From NCBI RefSeq assembly GCF_011386835.1, contig NC_088800.1, positions 58,929,439 through 58,993,438 of the forward strand: DNA of 64,000 nucleotides, in the 5' to 3' direction. Below are positions 44,949-55,859 of this stretch, piece by piece. Every line of letters starts with the position of its first letter. Positions within the stretch are counted from its first letter, which is position 1. The DNA comes from Chrysemys picta bellii (taxonomy: Eukaryota > Chordata > Testudines > Emydidae). The notes beneath the pieces are model-generated. The model was given only the letters and a program-made list of their open reading frames with translations, was not told the DNA's origin and searched no databases. Made by a program: the position numbers and the translations under genes.

Positions 44949-45589
44949 GTGACTGAACTCCTTGCGGGAGAATTGTATGTCTCCTGTTCTGTTTTACCTG
45001 CATTCTGTCATATATTTCATGTTATAGCAATCTTGGATGATGACCCAGCACATGTTCATTTTAAGAACACTTTCACAACAGAGTTGACAAAACGCAAAGA
45101 AGGTACCCATGTGAGATTTCTAAAAATAGCTACAGCACTTGACCCAAGGTTTAAGAATCTGAAGTGTCTTACAAAATCTGAGAAGGACGAGGTGTGGAGC
45201 ATGCTTTCAGAAGTCTTAAAAGAGCAACACTCCGATGCAGAAACTACAGAACCAGAACCACCAAAAAAGAAATTCAACCTTTTTCTGGTAGCATCTGACT
45301 CAGCTGATGAAAATGAACATGCTTCGGTCTGCACAGCTTTGGATCGTTATCGAGTAGAACCTGTCTTCAGCATGGACGCATGTCTTCTGGAATGGCGGTT
45401 GAAGCGTTAAGGGACATATGAATCTTTAGCGCATCTGGCACGTAAATATCTTGCAATGCCAGCTACAACAGTGCCATGCGAATGCCTGTTCTCAATTTCA
45501 GGTGACATTGTAATCAAGAAGTGGGCAGCTTTATCTTCTGCAAATGTAAACAAACTCGTTTGTCTGAACGATTGGCTGAATAAGAAGTA
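44949..45589 (+). pseudogene. hAT transposase (ZBED-like), middle and C-terminal part
   Basis: The open part (44949-45410) matches the region before the dimerisation domain (TALDPRFKNLKCL). A TAA at 45408-45410 interrupts it. The same frame then continues through GTYESLAHLARKYLAMPA to the dimerisation motif, here PCECLFS with the usual arginine replaced by cysteine, and ends at TAG 45587-45589. The N-terminal BED zinc finger and first catalytic residues are absent. It cannot be active. Confidence 0.8.
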
Positions 45590-45987
45590 GGACTGAGTGG
45601 ACTTGTAGGCTCTAAAGTTTTACATTGTTTTATTTTTGAACACAGGTTATTTTTGCACATAATTCTACATTTGTAAGTTCAACTTTCATGATAAAGAGAT
45701 TGCACTATAGTACTTGTATTAGGTGAATTGAAAAATATTACTTCTTTTGTTTTTACAGTGCAAATATTTGCAATAAAAATAAGTATAAAGTAAGCACTGT
45801 ACACTTTGTATTGTGTGCTGTAATTGAAATCAAGATATTTGAAAATGTAGAGCATAGCCAAAAATATTTAAATAAATGGTATTCTATTATTGTTTAATAG
45901 CACGATTAATCGCACAATTAATCACGATTAATTGTTTTAATTGCACAATTAATTGCAATTAATTTTCTTAATCGCTTGACAGCCCTA
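45366..45987. repeat. Right inverted arm of foldback hAT
   Basis: Inverted partner of 44278-44918. It includes the last part of the plus-strand transposase and its stop at 45587-45589. Confidence 0.85.
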
Positions 45988-45995
45988 ATATATTC

Positions 45996-46616
45996 CCTTT
46001 CCTAGCTGTGGTATTTCTAGTGCTCATGTTAACTGCTGCATTCTTCCTTTCTGTTTAAAAGTATATAGCTACATCGAAGTATTATTCACAGAAAAGACGT
46101 TTACTTACTCAATTTGGTCAATTCACAACATTTCCACTTGATTTCTCTAGATCATATTTAATGTGAAATATTCTTGCTCATGTGCTAAATTGCTTTTGAA
46201 CAATCAAAGAACACCATTTTCTGACTATAGCGGCTTTTATAACAATCAGGGGTTTTCATGCTTTGATGGGGAGCATAGTAAAATGGGCATTTAATTTGAG
46301 GAATCCTTATTGCTTTAACAAGGAAAAGGCATTTTAACAATTACATTGATTTTGCTGATGGAGTGAAAGGGCTCTCTACAAGTTAAATCACATCCAGTGC
46401 GGTGTAAGGCATTAAGGCATGGGCTGGATTGTTATGGGAGATTAATGGTGAGTACAAGAAGAAACATTTTTTGATACAGAGAGTAACATTTACATCTGTT
46501 AAATCACACAAGTGAGAAATCGAACAAATTGGTTAATGAAACCCTTTCGCATGATATTGAAGGAGATTGAAGAGGTGTTTCATGTATCTGCTTGGCTAGT
46601 AAGGGAACTATGGCAT
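45996..46616. other. Unassigned intergenic stretch
   Basis: Nothing recognised. Confidence 0.4.
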
Positions 46617-46732
46617 TGATTCAGCAGTCCATCGCTGTACAGCAAAATCACTTAGGCATGTCCTTTAGGCATGTGTTTAAGTCCATTGAATTCATTAGGG
46701 TTTAACCATATGCTTTGCTGGGTTGGGGCCCA
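46617..46732. repeat. Hairpin repeat (GATTCAGCA...TGCTGGGTTGGGGCC)
   Basis: Decayed arms pair around TTTAAGTCCATTGAATTCATT. Same type as 60280-60385. Confidence 0.5.
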
Positions 46733-46734
46733 CA

Positions 46735-46812
46735 GATCCTCAAAGATATTTGGATACCTAACTCCCATTGATTTCAGTGGAAGTTAAAATCCCAAATATC
46801 TTTAAGGATTTG
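46735..46812. repeat. Hairpin repeat (GATCCTCAAAGATATTTGG)
   Basis: The arms AGATCCTCAAAGATATTTGG and CCAAATATCTTTAAGGATTTGG pair over about 20 bp around CCATTGATTTCAGTGG. Confidence 0.8.
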
Positions 46813-46909
46813 GACCTAACTGGCTATATTCTCTATTATAAAAACCCAATCAGATTTTTAATTAGAATAAGGGCATTATCCTAAATTTCAGTTGTTTGAC
46901 ACCCTTGTG

Positions 46910-47010
46910 GCCTGATCCTGATCTTGTTTACACAGTTTAAATCAGGAGTAACTCTGCTGTGTTTAGAGGAGTTACGGAGAGGTAAAACTAGCATAGAATC
47001 AGGCCCTTTG
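46910..47010. repeat. Hairpin repeat (GGCCTGATCCTGAT)
   Basis: GGCCTGATCCTGATCTTG pairs with AGAATCAGGCCC; the centre has AGGAGTAACTC and GAGTTAC. Confidence 0.65.
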
Positions 47011-47160
47011 TATATTTTATTGTCTTTAATATTGAGGATGAAAAAAGACACAGTGACTGTATAATCAGTCTTTTCAATTTAGACTATCGAATCCAACTTG
47101 TTGTAACAGAGCAGAAGTGCCAAACTTCTATGTGTACATTTGATTTTTGTATGGACTGAT

Positions 47161-47439
47161 TACAGTAGAACTCTGAACAAAACTTTATGGTTATTCTTTC
47201 AAAAGTTTATAACTAAACATTGACTTAATACAGCTTTGAAACTTTACTATGCAGAAGAAATATGCCGCTTTCCCTTTAATTTTTAGTAGTTTACGTTTAA
47301 CACAGTACTGTACTCTGTTTACCCTTTTTTTTTTTTTGTCTCTGCTGCTGCCTAATTGTGTACTTCCGGTTCCAAATAGATGTGTGGTTGACTGGTCAGT
47401 TTGTAACTATAGTGTTTGTAACTCTGAGGTTCTACTGTA
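47161..47439. mobile_element. Tc1/mariner-like MITE
   Basis: The ends TACAGTAGAACTCTG and GAGGTTCTACTGTA form an inverted pair, with TA at both borders as expected for this superfamily. The interior holds an oligo-T run and no gene. Confidence 0.65.
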
Positions 47440-47769
47440 CAGATTATAATCAGTGGCACCATATTGAAATATATAAGAATAATGCAGTCTGCGTGCCTAA
47501 TTGTGTTGAATTCCTAGCCCATAGCATAAAAACCATCAGCATGAATACCCTCCTTGCTAGCAGCCGGAAACAGTATGGACCAAATAGGCAGGCAGACTGC
47601 ACTATTCTTTCACCTTGAACGTCGTTTGTCATGAACAATGTTGTATGAACTTTCAATGCTTCCCTATGCTGAAGCTATTCTGTGCAGTGGATTTTGTATA
47701 GGGGATTTTAGTCTCCTATCTGGAGCCACTCATAAGCACATTTCTTTTTAGGTGTGTGTTGTTTGTTTA

Positions 47770-47956
47770 CAGGGCTGGCCTTACCATGAGGCGAACTGAG
47801 GAGGCCGCCTCAGGTGCCAGACTGGGGGGGGAGGGAAGGGGGTTGCGACTAGGACCCAGAATTGAGACCTTTCAAAGTTTTGGCCCAAGCGAGGGTGCAT
47901 GGGAGCGTCATTTGAGCTCCCCGCCTCAGGTGCCAAAATGTTGTGGGCCAGCCCTG
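47770..47956. mobile_element. hAT MITE related to the 16900 element
   Basis: Termini CAGGGCTGGCC and GGCCAGCCCTG are perfect inverted repeats. The flanks TTTGTTTA and TGTGTTTA match in 7 of 8 bases. The first 55 bp match the left end of the transposase-bearing element at 16900, so this is an internally deleted derivative. Confidence 0.9.
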
Positions 47957-47989
47957 TGTGTTTATGCTCTTTGAAGTAGTGGCCATCTC

Positions 47990-48085
47990 TTTGTTATGTG
48001 TTTGTATGGTGCCTAGCACAATGGGAGGGGTGAGGCTGACCTTGATAGGCACTATTGAAAAACAAAGGAAAAAGGAAACTAGCTT
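47990..48085 (+). repeat. SINE tail fragment
   Basis: TTTGTATGGTGCCTAGCACAATGGG, then ATAGGCACTATTGAAAAAC. Confidence 0.5.
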
Positions 48086-49190
48086 TATAGGGATGGATCC
48101 TGGGCTACATTCCCAGTACAAAGTGATCTCCAGCATAAGGAGTCAGTGAAGTAGTTCCACCTCCACTCCCTGTGGTTGGTCTAAGGACCATGGCTTGGAG
48201 AAAGGGGAAATGTTATTTGGATCCCACTGATGCCTATCAGCCATATCATCCCCTTTGGGTTGTTGGCAGCCAATAAAAGTTAGAGCATATTTCAGGGGGC
48301 TCTAACTTGTGCCAGGAGGACTAGCCCACTGCACAACTGGCAAGGATTAGGTGAGAATAATGGTGTCTCAAAGCAGCTTTTACAAACAGGCACACACACA
48401 TGCCCCTGGGATGAGCTGTGCACTCCTTGGCCACGTGGGGCTTTCATCTGGGCCATGCCCATTAGAGAAGATGTCTATGGTTTACCAGTTCAAAGGCTTT
48501 GGAAAGATGGATTAAAAATATTACGTCTAAGGCTCTGATCCGGTGAGGTAAAAGCTATTTATGACTTTAGACTAAGGCAAGGTTGTTGAAAGATCCACTC
48601 TGAAGCCAGATTGCATCATTTAAGAGACAAAGAGGAGTCTGATAGTCAGAAACTTGTGTCGCACCATGTCTCCCAATAGTCTGGGAGAAGAATAAAAGAG
48701 TCATGTGTTGGGTCAGATGGATTTCATTCCCTCCTCCAGCCCCTTCTGTAAGGAGATCATTTTAACACCTGGCCAAATACAAGATAGTAACATTTCAAGG
48801 GCAGGTTAAGTAGTTTAATAATAGGCATAGATCATACTCGCTTTGACTGGGAAATTTAAAAGCCTGAGATCCATTAAAAAAGCAGAAACAAATGCTGGCA
48901 TCAGTAATCAATAATAATTATACACAGTAATTATGTTGGGCTTGTGCATACAGTATAAAAATTTAATGAGAGGAATGGAGTGCCTTTTACAAATTGTGAA
49001 ATATAATATTGTCTGCTGTTCAAATGCAGTTGAGTAAACCATTGAATGTAAGCTCTCCTCAACTCTCTGAGCACTAACAGGTTTTTGTTTGTTCTGAGAG
49101 TTACCTCACAGTCTGTGGTCACAAAGCAGATCTGGTTGTTAGCTCTACAAAGCTCGTCTTTCTGGGGCAAATCCCGATTTTTAATTGAGC
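48086..49190. other. Unassigned intergenic stretch
   Basis: Nothing recognised. Confidence 0.4.
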
Positions 49191-49583
49191 CTCAGAGTGT
49201 GTCTACTTAGTGTGCAAAGTCCAGGCTCTGACTCAGGTTTGAGCCCAAGCCTCCTTCCATTCACAAACACATCAATCTGACTTGGTTCAGCAAGCTCTCA
49301 GTACCCAGATCCTAGGACCATGCTAGAGGAGTGGGTCAGAGTCCGAGTCCTGCTATGACTTGGGTCCAAGCCCTGTCATTTTCCAGTGTGGAGGCAATCA
49401 AGCCACAAACCTGAGTCAGAAGGTCTGTGTAGTCCAGTATGGAAGTGTTAGCATGTCTGTGAGACCCAGGTCCAGCAATTGGAAACCCAGGTTTATAATG
49501 CAGTGTGGATGCATGGAAATACCGACTTCACAAGCGTGGGTCCCACAGCCCCTGGTTTACAATGCAATGTAGACATACCCTCA
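49191..49583. mobile_element. TIR DNA transposon (GTGTCTAC...GTAGACATAC)
   Basis: CTCAGAGTGTGTCTACTTAG at the left and CAATGTAGACATACCCTCAG at the right form decayed inverted termini. No transposase; the short overlapping frames within are not supported. Confidence 0.65.
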
Positions 49584-49689
49584 GAAACAGGTGGGAGGAC
49601 TGTACAGAGCAATTTTGCTTTTTCTGTTAAAGGAAAGATCATGATTAAATGGGGAAGGGAATTATGACCTCTCACTCCATAGTACCTTC

Positions 49690-49945
49690 GATGTATGGAG
49701 ACACTGGTTTGGTGCATAGGGCACTGAACTGAGAGTCGGGAAACCTGGATTTTGTTCACAGGCTGCTGCTGGTCCTAGTGTGTGACTTCAGGGAAGTCAT
49801 TTCCCCACCCTTTATTTGTCTTGTCTATTTGGATTATAAGATCTTCAGGCAGGGACTCTCTCTTGCTGTGTGTTTGTACAATATCTAGCACCGTGGCACC
49901 CGATTGCAGGCGGAACCCATAGGTCCTACTTTAAGATTACTGATA
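49690..49945 (+). repeat. MIR-like SINE with long tail
   Basis: GGTGCATAGGGCACTGAACTG, TGTGTGACTTCAGGGAAGTC, TTGGATTATAAGATCTTCAGG, TTGTACAATATCTAGCACCG. Confidence 0.7.
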
Positions 49946-50654
49946 GTGCATGTTTGCTCATTTTCAACTAATTTACTAAAGCTGCAACATAATGTAACAC
50001 AACAGTTCTGAATGCAGGTGGGGAAAAAAAAGCTGGATAGCTAACATGTTGGAGACACTGAACTCAAGAGGGAACCTTGCTTGTATAATCTGGTTAGGTT
50101 CAAATTAGACATTTGGAAAAAAACAAATCACTGGCTTCTTGGTAACGAGTATTCCAGAATATTTTATTTTAGGGTATTTGAACTCTGAGGAACATGGCAG
50201 TGATAATTAGATGTTGTTAAAACTTTTATTCCTATCTGCTTGGTCAATTGTTAGTAGGATATGGAGAAAACCTGACTCTCCCTCTGTCTTGAAAAGAGTT
50301 CAGCATGCCTGGAACCTTGTTCAAATATCAGGAGTCAGGCCCCTCAAAATATGAATCTTTTGGTGCATTTTCTTCACATTTTCAAACTTTACTCCACAAC
50401 CATGAGGACTAGAAATTCACTTTTTTAAAGAAAAATAAGTTAAAGCTTAGAATTGTCATGCAGCCTCCTAACTGTAGCAGCTTGGGCTTTAAGAAAAGCA
50501 AACAATAAATATTGTGAAACTCATGATAAAACCTTCAGAGTTGGCAACACTGAATTAGTGTTGCCAGTACTGCTGTACAGATCTGCCCAATCACTCTGAT
50601 GAGGCATCTCCATTCATACATGCAAAGACTACTTTAACAAATAAATACATAAAG
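49946..50654. other. Unassigned intergenic stretch
   Basis: Nothing recognised. Confidence 0.4.
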
Positions 50655-50740
50655 TGGACTAAATCCTCTGATGGTATAAATTGGTGTAGCTCCATTGTAG
50701 AGCTACACTGACACAAGCTAAGTATCTGTCCATAAATGAC
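50655..50740. repeat. Hairpin repeat (GGTGTAGCTCCATTG)
   Basis: TTGGTGTAGCTC and GAGCTACACTGACAC pair closely. Confidence 0.55.
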
Positions 50741-51704
50741 AAGGTGAAGATAGTGAATCTTACTCCTCTTCTCTGCTTTCTCCCTTTTAATTAATGTTGT
50801 CATCTTCTTTTCTTTCTTTCTTTCTCTCCTTCCCTTTTCTCTGAATTCTTTGATGTACTGAAGAGATATAAAGTATTGACCATTGCCTCTCATTGTTTAA
50901 AATAAATGAAAACCTCTTCCTGTATTATGTGTCAAACATGTTAATGAAGACAGAAGCCTTTTGTATTTTATTTGCAATGAACCTATGTTTGTGAATCTTT
51001 GTCTATGTGTATATCTATCTATCAGCACTCTCATATATATGAGAGTACCTCTAGTACCTAGAATATATGCTCACATGAACTCTGTCAGGACCTGTCAAAA
51101 ATACAGTTAGAGACAATATTTATATTTATAAAATGTAAGCAAAGTTGTTTGTGCTTGTTCAGTTGGAGTGACAAAGGTCATTGGCAAAAGACCTGATCTT
51201 TTCAACATGAAAATGTCATTTATTTGCAAAATCAGGTTTCACTGAAGGGCAAGAGGGAAACCATAATATTGTTCTGTGGAATGTTTTGATCCTTTGGCAG
51301 TTAAAGCCTCTTGCATGAAAGAAGACAGTCTAAACATGTAAAATTCAGCAGGTTTCCATGTAAATGAAACTTTTTTTTTTTTAACAGTTTTTGTGGTGTT
51401 TTGGTGTAAGTGTTTAGTTTTCCACTTATTTCTCCTCTCCCCCGCCCCCTTCACCCCCGCTTAGAAGTGTGGAAAACCCTTGAATATGTCTCATTTTTGT
51501 AATTTAAAAATAACACTCCAGGTACCTTTCATAACTGGGGTGGTCCTCCCTCATATATAAAATGTCTCTTGGAGTTTAATTATGTTATTACATTTGCTAA
51601 AGCATTAAATATACCCTGTAATGGTCCTGGCTCACACAATAGTCATAATAATATATACTATAAAAATGCTAAACTAAATACAGCAGCAAATGCAAATTAG
51701 GATC
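50741..51704. other. Unassigned intergenic stretch
   Basis: A pyrimidine tract at about 50808-50840 and an oligo-T run at 51370-51382. Confidence 0.4.
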
Positions 51705-51812
51705 TGGATTCTGTTCTCATTTACACTGTTATTAACCTGCATTAACTCAATTTACTTCAATTCAGTTACTCCAGATTTACACTGGTGTAAATGAAAGCAC
51801 AATACAGCCCTA
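51705..51812. repeat. Hairpin repeat (CATTTACAC...GTGTAAATG)
   Basis: GATTCTGTTCTCATTTACACTG pairs with ACTGGTGTAAATGAAAGCAC. Confidence 0.7.
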
Positions 51813-52674
51813 CTTCTGCATATGATAATAGATTGTGACAATGTGTTTGGGGAATGGGAGAATAAGTAAACTGTATTGTGTATGGACAGCAAATAGGACT
51901 GAGGTCACAGACTTATGGAATAATGTATTTAAGCAGAGGAAACTGGATCCCACACCTTCTGGCCCCTGACATGAACCCTTTCCGGTTTCTCCTGTTGAGG
52001 GGGAATCTCCAGTTTGCATAAAACCAGCATAGTTCTATCTCCCCTACACAAGAACCATACTGGGGGCATGCCTAAGGGAGGAAGTGTGGCTGGATTGCTG
52101 CTAATTTTAAGACCACTAAAGTATTCATCTATTCACATCAAAATAGAAGCAAGAAATGAAATAATGGTTTCACTTCAATTACTTTGAGGGCAAGTCTCCA
52201 TATCATAACCCCTCCTTTCCTCACCATAATCAGTGACTTTATTGACCTAATTGGCTGTGGCACCTAGGACAGAATGAGTTCTGATACTGAACTATATCAT
52301 CTGACACCTAGCAGTGGGCCCTCCAGAAAACAGAGGAGGCATATTGACATGGAGCAGCATCGCGAAGCTTGTACCGTGACTTTGGAGAGGAATCTTGCTT
52401 GACAAATGTCTATCATTTAGTTCGTTTTTTAACTCTGGAAGGTGCTGAGTTACCAAGGTAGGTAGTAAGTTCTGGATAACAGCACTAGAAATAGACTAAA
52501 ATGTTATGATCTGTACCTGTTCAACAGGGGACTTCTGTCTCCAAGGCTAGCAATTAAGACTATTCCATCAGAACTAAATGTCCTTAATTACATATACACA
52601 AAGTCCTGAAGCAACGCATGGGAGAAGTACTGTAGTTTGCTGTTTTGATCCAAATAAAAAATTAAACATCCATT
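51813..52674. other. Unassigned intergenic stretch
   Basis: Nothing recognised. Confidence 0.4.
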
Positions 52675-52825
52675 GGGCCTAGTTCTCCACAGCCTTGTAC
52701 TTGTAGCCATTTCCAGTAGTGGAAGGGTGGTGTAAAATGCTACCAAACCAGAATGTTAATATTTTATACCTACTTTGCAGTGGTGTAAATGGAGACACAG
52801 GCTCTAAGAAAGTGAAGAATCAGAT
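52675..52825. repeat. Hairpin repeat (GGGCCTAGTTCTCCAC)
   Basis: GGGCCTAGTTCTCCACAGCC pairs with a decayed AGTGAAGAATCAG; GTGGTGTAAA and GTGGTGTAAATGG occur in the loop side. Confidence 0.55.
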
Positions 52826-52999
52826 AGCAAAAGTAGCAAAGAAAACATGAACCAAAAGAGCTTATATTTACATCAGATAAAAAAAGACTCATCATAGCTT
52901 TTCCAATGACTCAGAACTCTCACAGCTTTGACATGGTCAAGGCATAATCACCAGGATTTTCACTTTTAATACTGAAAGGGATGTGCTCCCTCCCCCCCA

Positions 53000-53280
53000 G
53001 CAGAGTCCTAGAGCCCAAGCTCCAGTCTAAGACAGGAAGTCTACACAGCAATGAAACAGCCCCGCAAACCTGAGTCGAGTGCTTAATTTGTGCCAGGGCT
53101 TGCAAGGCTGAGCCCTGACATCTCTAGGCATGGCAGTTCATAGCCCCTGCACCTGTGGGCTTGCTGCACCCGTTATGAATGTGAAAAAATTCTTGAGCTC
53201 CCGCACCTCTTTCATTACAAATTAAACACTGCCTGAGTCAGCCGTGGGTTTTTCTTTGCTGTCTAGATATACTTTAATGT
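53000..53280. mobile_element. TIR DNA transposon remnant split by hAT MITE
   Basis: AGTCTACACAGCAATGAAACAGCCC on the left and TTTTTCTTTGCTGTCTAGATATAC on the right form decayed complementary ends around the hAT insertion. Confidence 0.5.
53077..53231. mobile_element. Short hAT MITE (TTAATTTGT termini)
   Basis: Termini GAGTGCTTAATTTGT and ACAAATTAAACACTG with a perfect 8-bp duplication CCTGAGTC (53069-53076 and 53232-53239). Confidence 0.88.
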
Positions 53281-55859
53281 CTCTTGATACTGGGCAAGAA
53301 GGGCTACACACTCGTCCTGTAGCAATCTTTTCCCTCACTTGTGCTTTAATCTGTAGCAAGCACCAGTTCTCCGGGGCAGAGATGCCTTCATGTGTGTCTG
53401 TGCTGTGCTTAAAGCAACGAGGATTTATTTGACTGGTCTTGATTGGGGGGCCTCTAGGTGCTGCTATAATATAGATACTAAATAAGTGAAGCCCTAGAAA
53501 GGGAAAATGTAATCGCACATAATTAAGGTTTGACATCTATTGCTTTGTGGTATGTGGAGCAATAAACTGCTGATGAGATGTATTAGATGCCAAAGTGAAG
53601 CTGAGTTGTTTAATCACTCTCAAAATCTACTACAAAGCAATTGAGAGAGTTGTTGCTGCATTACAACCAATCCAAACTTGAAAAAGAACTGTTGTGCATC
53701 TTTTTCTTTTCCTTTTGAGGGCTTGAAAGAGGATGGTGCTGGTTCTTTCTCATATCAGGCTGTTGTCTACACCTTGAGGGAGGCTGGTTAAAAGGCAGGG
53801 GTGACTGTTGACCTGTGTGGCTGTATAGGCCCTGATCTTCTAGCCAGATTACTGTCCTCATCCTTGTCCCTGTTTGACTCTGGTGCAAGCAGCTCAGGCC
53901 AAAGACGGAATTCTGTAACACCATTCCTACATGGAAAAATGGGTTTGGGTTCCTCTCTGGGCTTCCTGGTTCATTATGTGGGGGTCACCACAAAACTGAG
54001 ACCTTGAGGCAGGTATGGAATGAAGACTGCTGTGAGCTGGGTGGTGTATCGCAGACATGCTGTATGTGTGCAGGATGTCTTTGCACACCCATAACCATGG
54101 GTGTGGATGGAGCTAGATAGATACTGGTATCTCTCACTTTCCATTAGGCATTGCAAAACCGATGGTTGGCCTTGCAGAGATGGAGGCAGGTTTAAATACT
54201 GATTCACTAATCAAGAGCTAGTCATTATTTACATGAATAATAGATCCAAAGAGTGGCTTGTGTGGGAAAGGAATCAGATGACTGGACACAGAGTTTCCAT
54301 TACTGAGCCCCTGAGGCTGTCAGTTTCCCAAATTAATATATATCTAGTAAAATCAGTGCAGATTATAATGTATCCTCACTTGGTGAGATTTTGAATTGAC
54401 TGGATACATATGATTAAAGGATCTGTTTCTTTCTCTAAATTTCCATTCCCCAGTCAAGGACTAGATTCTGTTATAGGCTGGCAGTAAATCACCACCTCCA
54501 CGAAGCATGGGAACACCTGTACTTGAGAAGTGTGTGTTTGAGACACAATGCTCCCAGGGCCTACTTCCTTTTCAAGGGATGTTCATAAAGTCAGAATTTA
54601 GTCTCATGAGTAGCACGTGGGAAGAAGCAACATAACAGAAGGTTAGTGCTTTGCCATTGAAATGTTCATAAGCATATGGAACCATGTTAGAGCTATACAT
54701 TCCTTGTGTACATGGAGACAGGAATTATGCACTGGTCAAAGAGAGGAAGTTTTGACCAAAAAAAAAAGTACTTTACAATTATTTTGCATACTCATCACTG
54801 GAATTTTTATCTTTTTACTGTAGAGATAGAGCCATGGTTTGGTAAGAATACAGAAGTGCATTGCGCATTATCAGGGCTATCAGAGGTTCACAGTTAATAC
54901 CTCATCACTACATATTGTGTTATAATTTTGCCCACATGTGAATAATTTTGGATTGCAGTTATATTGAGTGTGATAGTACCTGGTACCTGAAATTGATGCT
55001 GCCTACAAAGATCAAAGCATTTTGTAGACTTTTTTTTATTCTCACCTCAAAAGTTTGAAAGAATGATCAATAATGAAAATATCTGTATATATCAGCTGCT
55101 CCAGCTAGTGAAAAACAAGTGTCTCTGGGGTTTTGTGGCATTGGAAAGGATTTATTTCCAAGAAACCCAGATCCTAACCTAGCAGTGTGTTGCAGAGCAG
55201 CTACTGTACACCCAAGCCAAAAATGGAGCCTTTGAAGTGACAGATTTTCAGTTGATGAATCTTCTCACTGCACCGAAAATTATATTTTGTTGTTCTGGAG
55301 CTATGACAGAGTAGCTTAGTGCAGCTTTGATAAAAACACATGAGAGCACAGTTCATTATCATTTAAATGAGGATTTCCAGCCATAATTATATCCTTAGTC
55401 ATATTAACAGCATTTTTCACTGAACACACATCCCTTGTTTTAAGTGATCTCCCAAGTACAAAATATCAAGACCAGTTTTAATACTTGAAAACATCATGTG
55501 AAAGCATGTGAAGAAAGTGAAAGCTTTCAGAAATAAATGTCAGAGTCATTTCCTTTAGGTAGAAAAACATATTTATTCCTAAGAGGTACATTTGCCCAGG
55601 AACCTGGTACATTGGTCAAAATATACCTCCAATGCTGCCTGTTCTACCAGGCCACATATTACTGCTGTACAGAAGACATGGTGAAAAACTGATGCAAAGC
55701 GATTAAAGGAAAGGCAGATGGCTCACACATTGGTTGTTTTAAAATATATACATTTTGTTTTCTTTGTAGACTTTGGAGGTATTTCTAACAAGCCTTTACA
55801 AGCCAGCTACTGCAAAAGGCACTATAGAAATGTATTTGGTAAATAATAACAGGAACATT
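53281..55859. other. Unassigned intergenic stretch
   Basis: The longest stretch without a recognised repeat. The short frames at 53222-54207 overlap on both strands and have no motif. Confidence 0.4.

Larger units (their letters stand above)
44278..45987 (+). mobile_element. Foldback-like hAT transposon with long inverted arms
   Basis: Termini are TAGGGCTGTC and GACAGCCCTA. A perfect 8-bp duplication ATATATTC flanks it (44270-44277 and 45988-45995). The outer roughly 0.6 kb on each side (44278-44918 and 45366-45987) are inverted copies of each other and both contain the end of the transposase gene. The unique middle (44919-45365) encodes another part of the transposase. Divergence between the arms shows they have not been homogenised recently. 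Confidence 0.9.
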
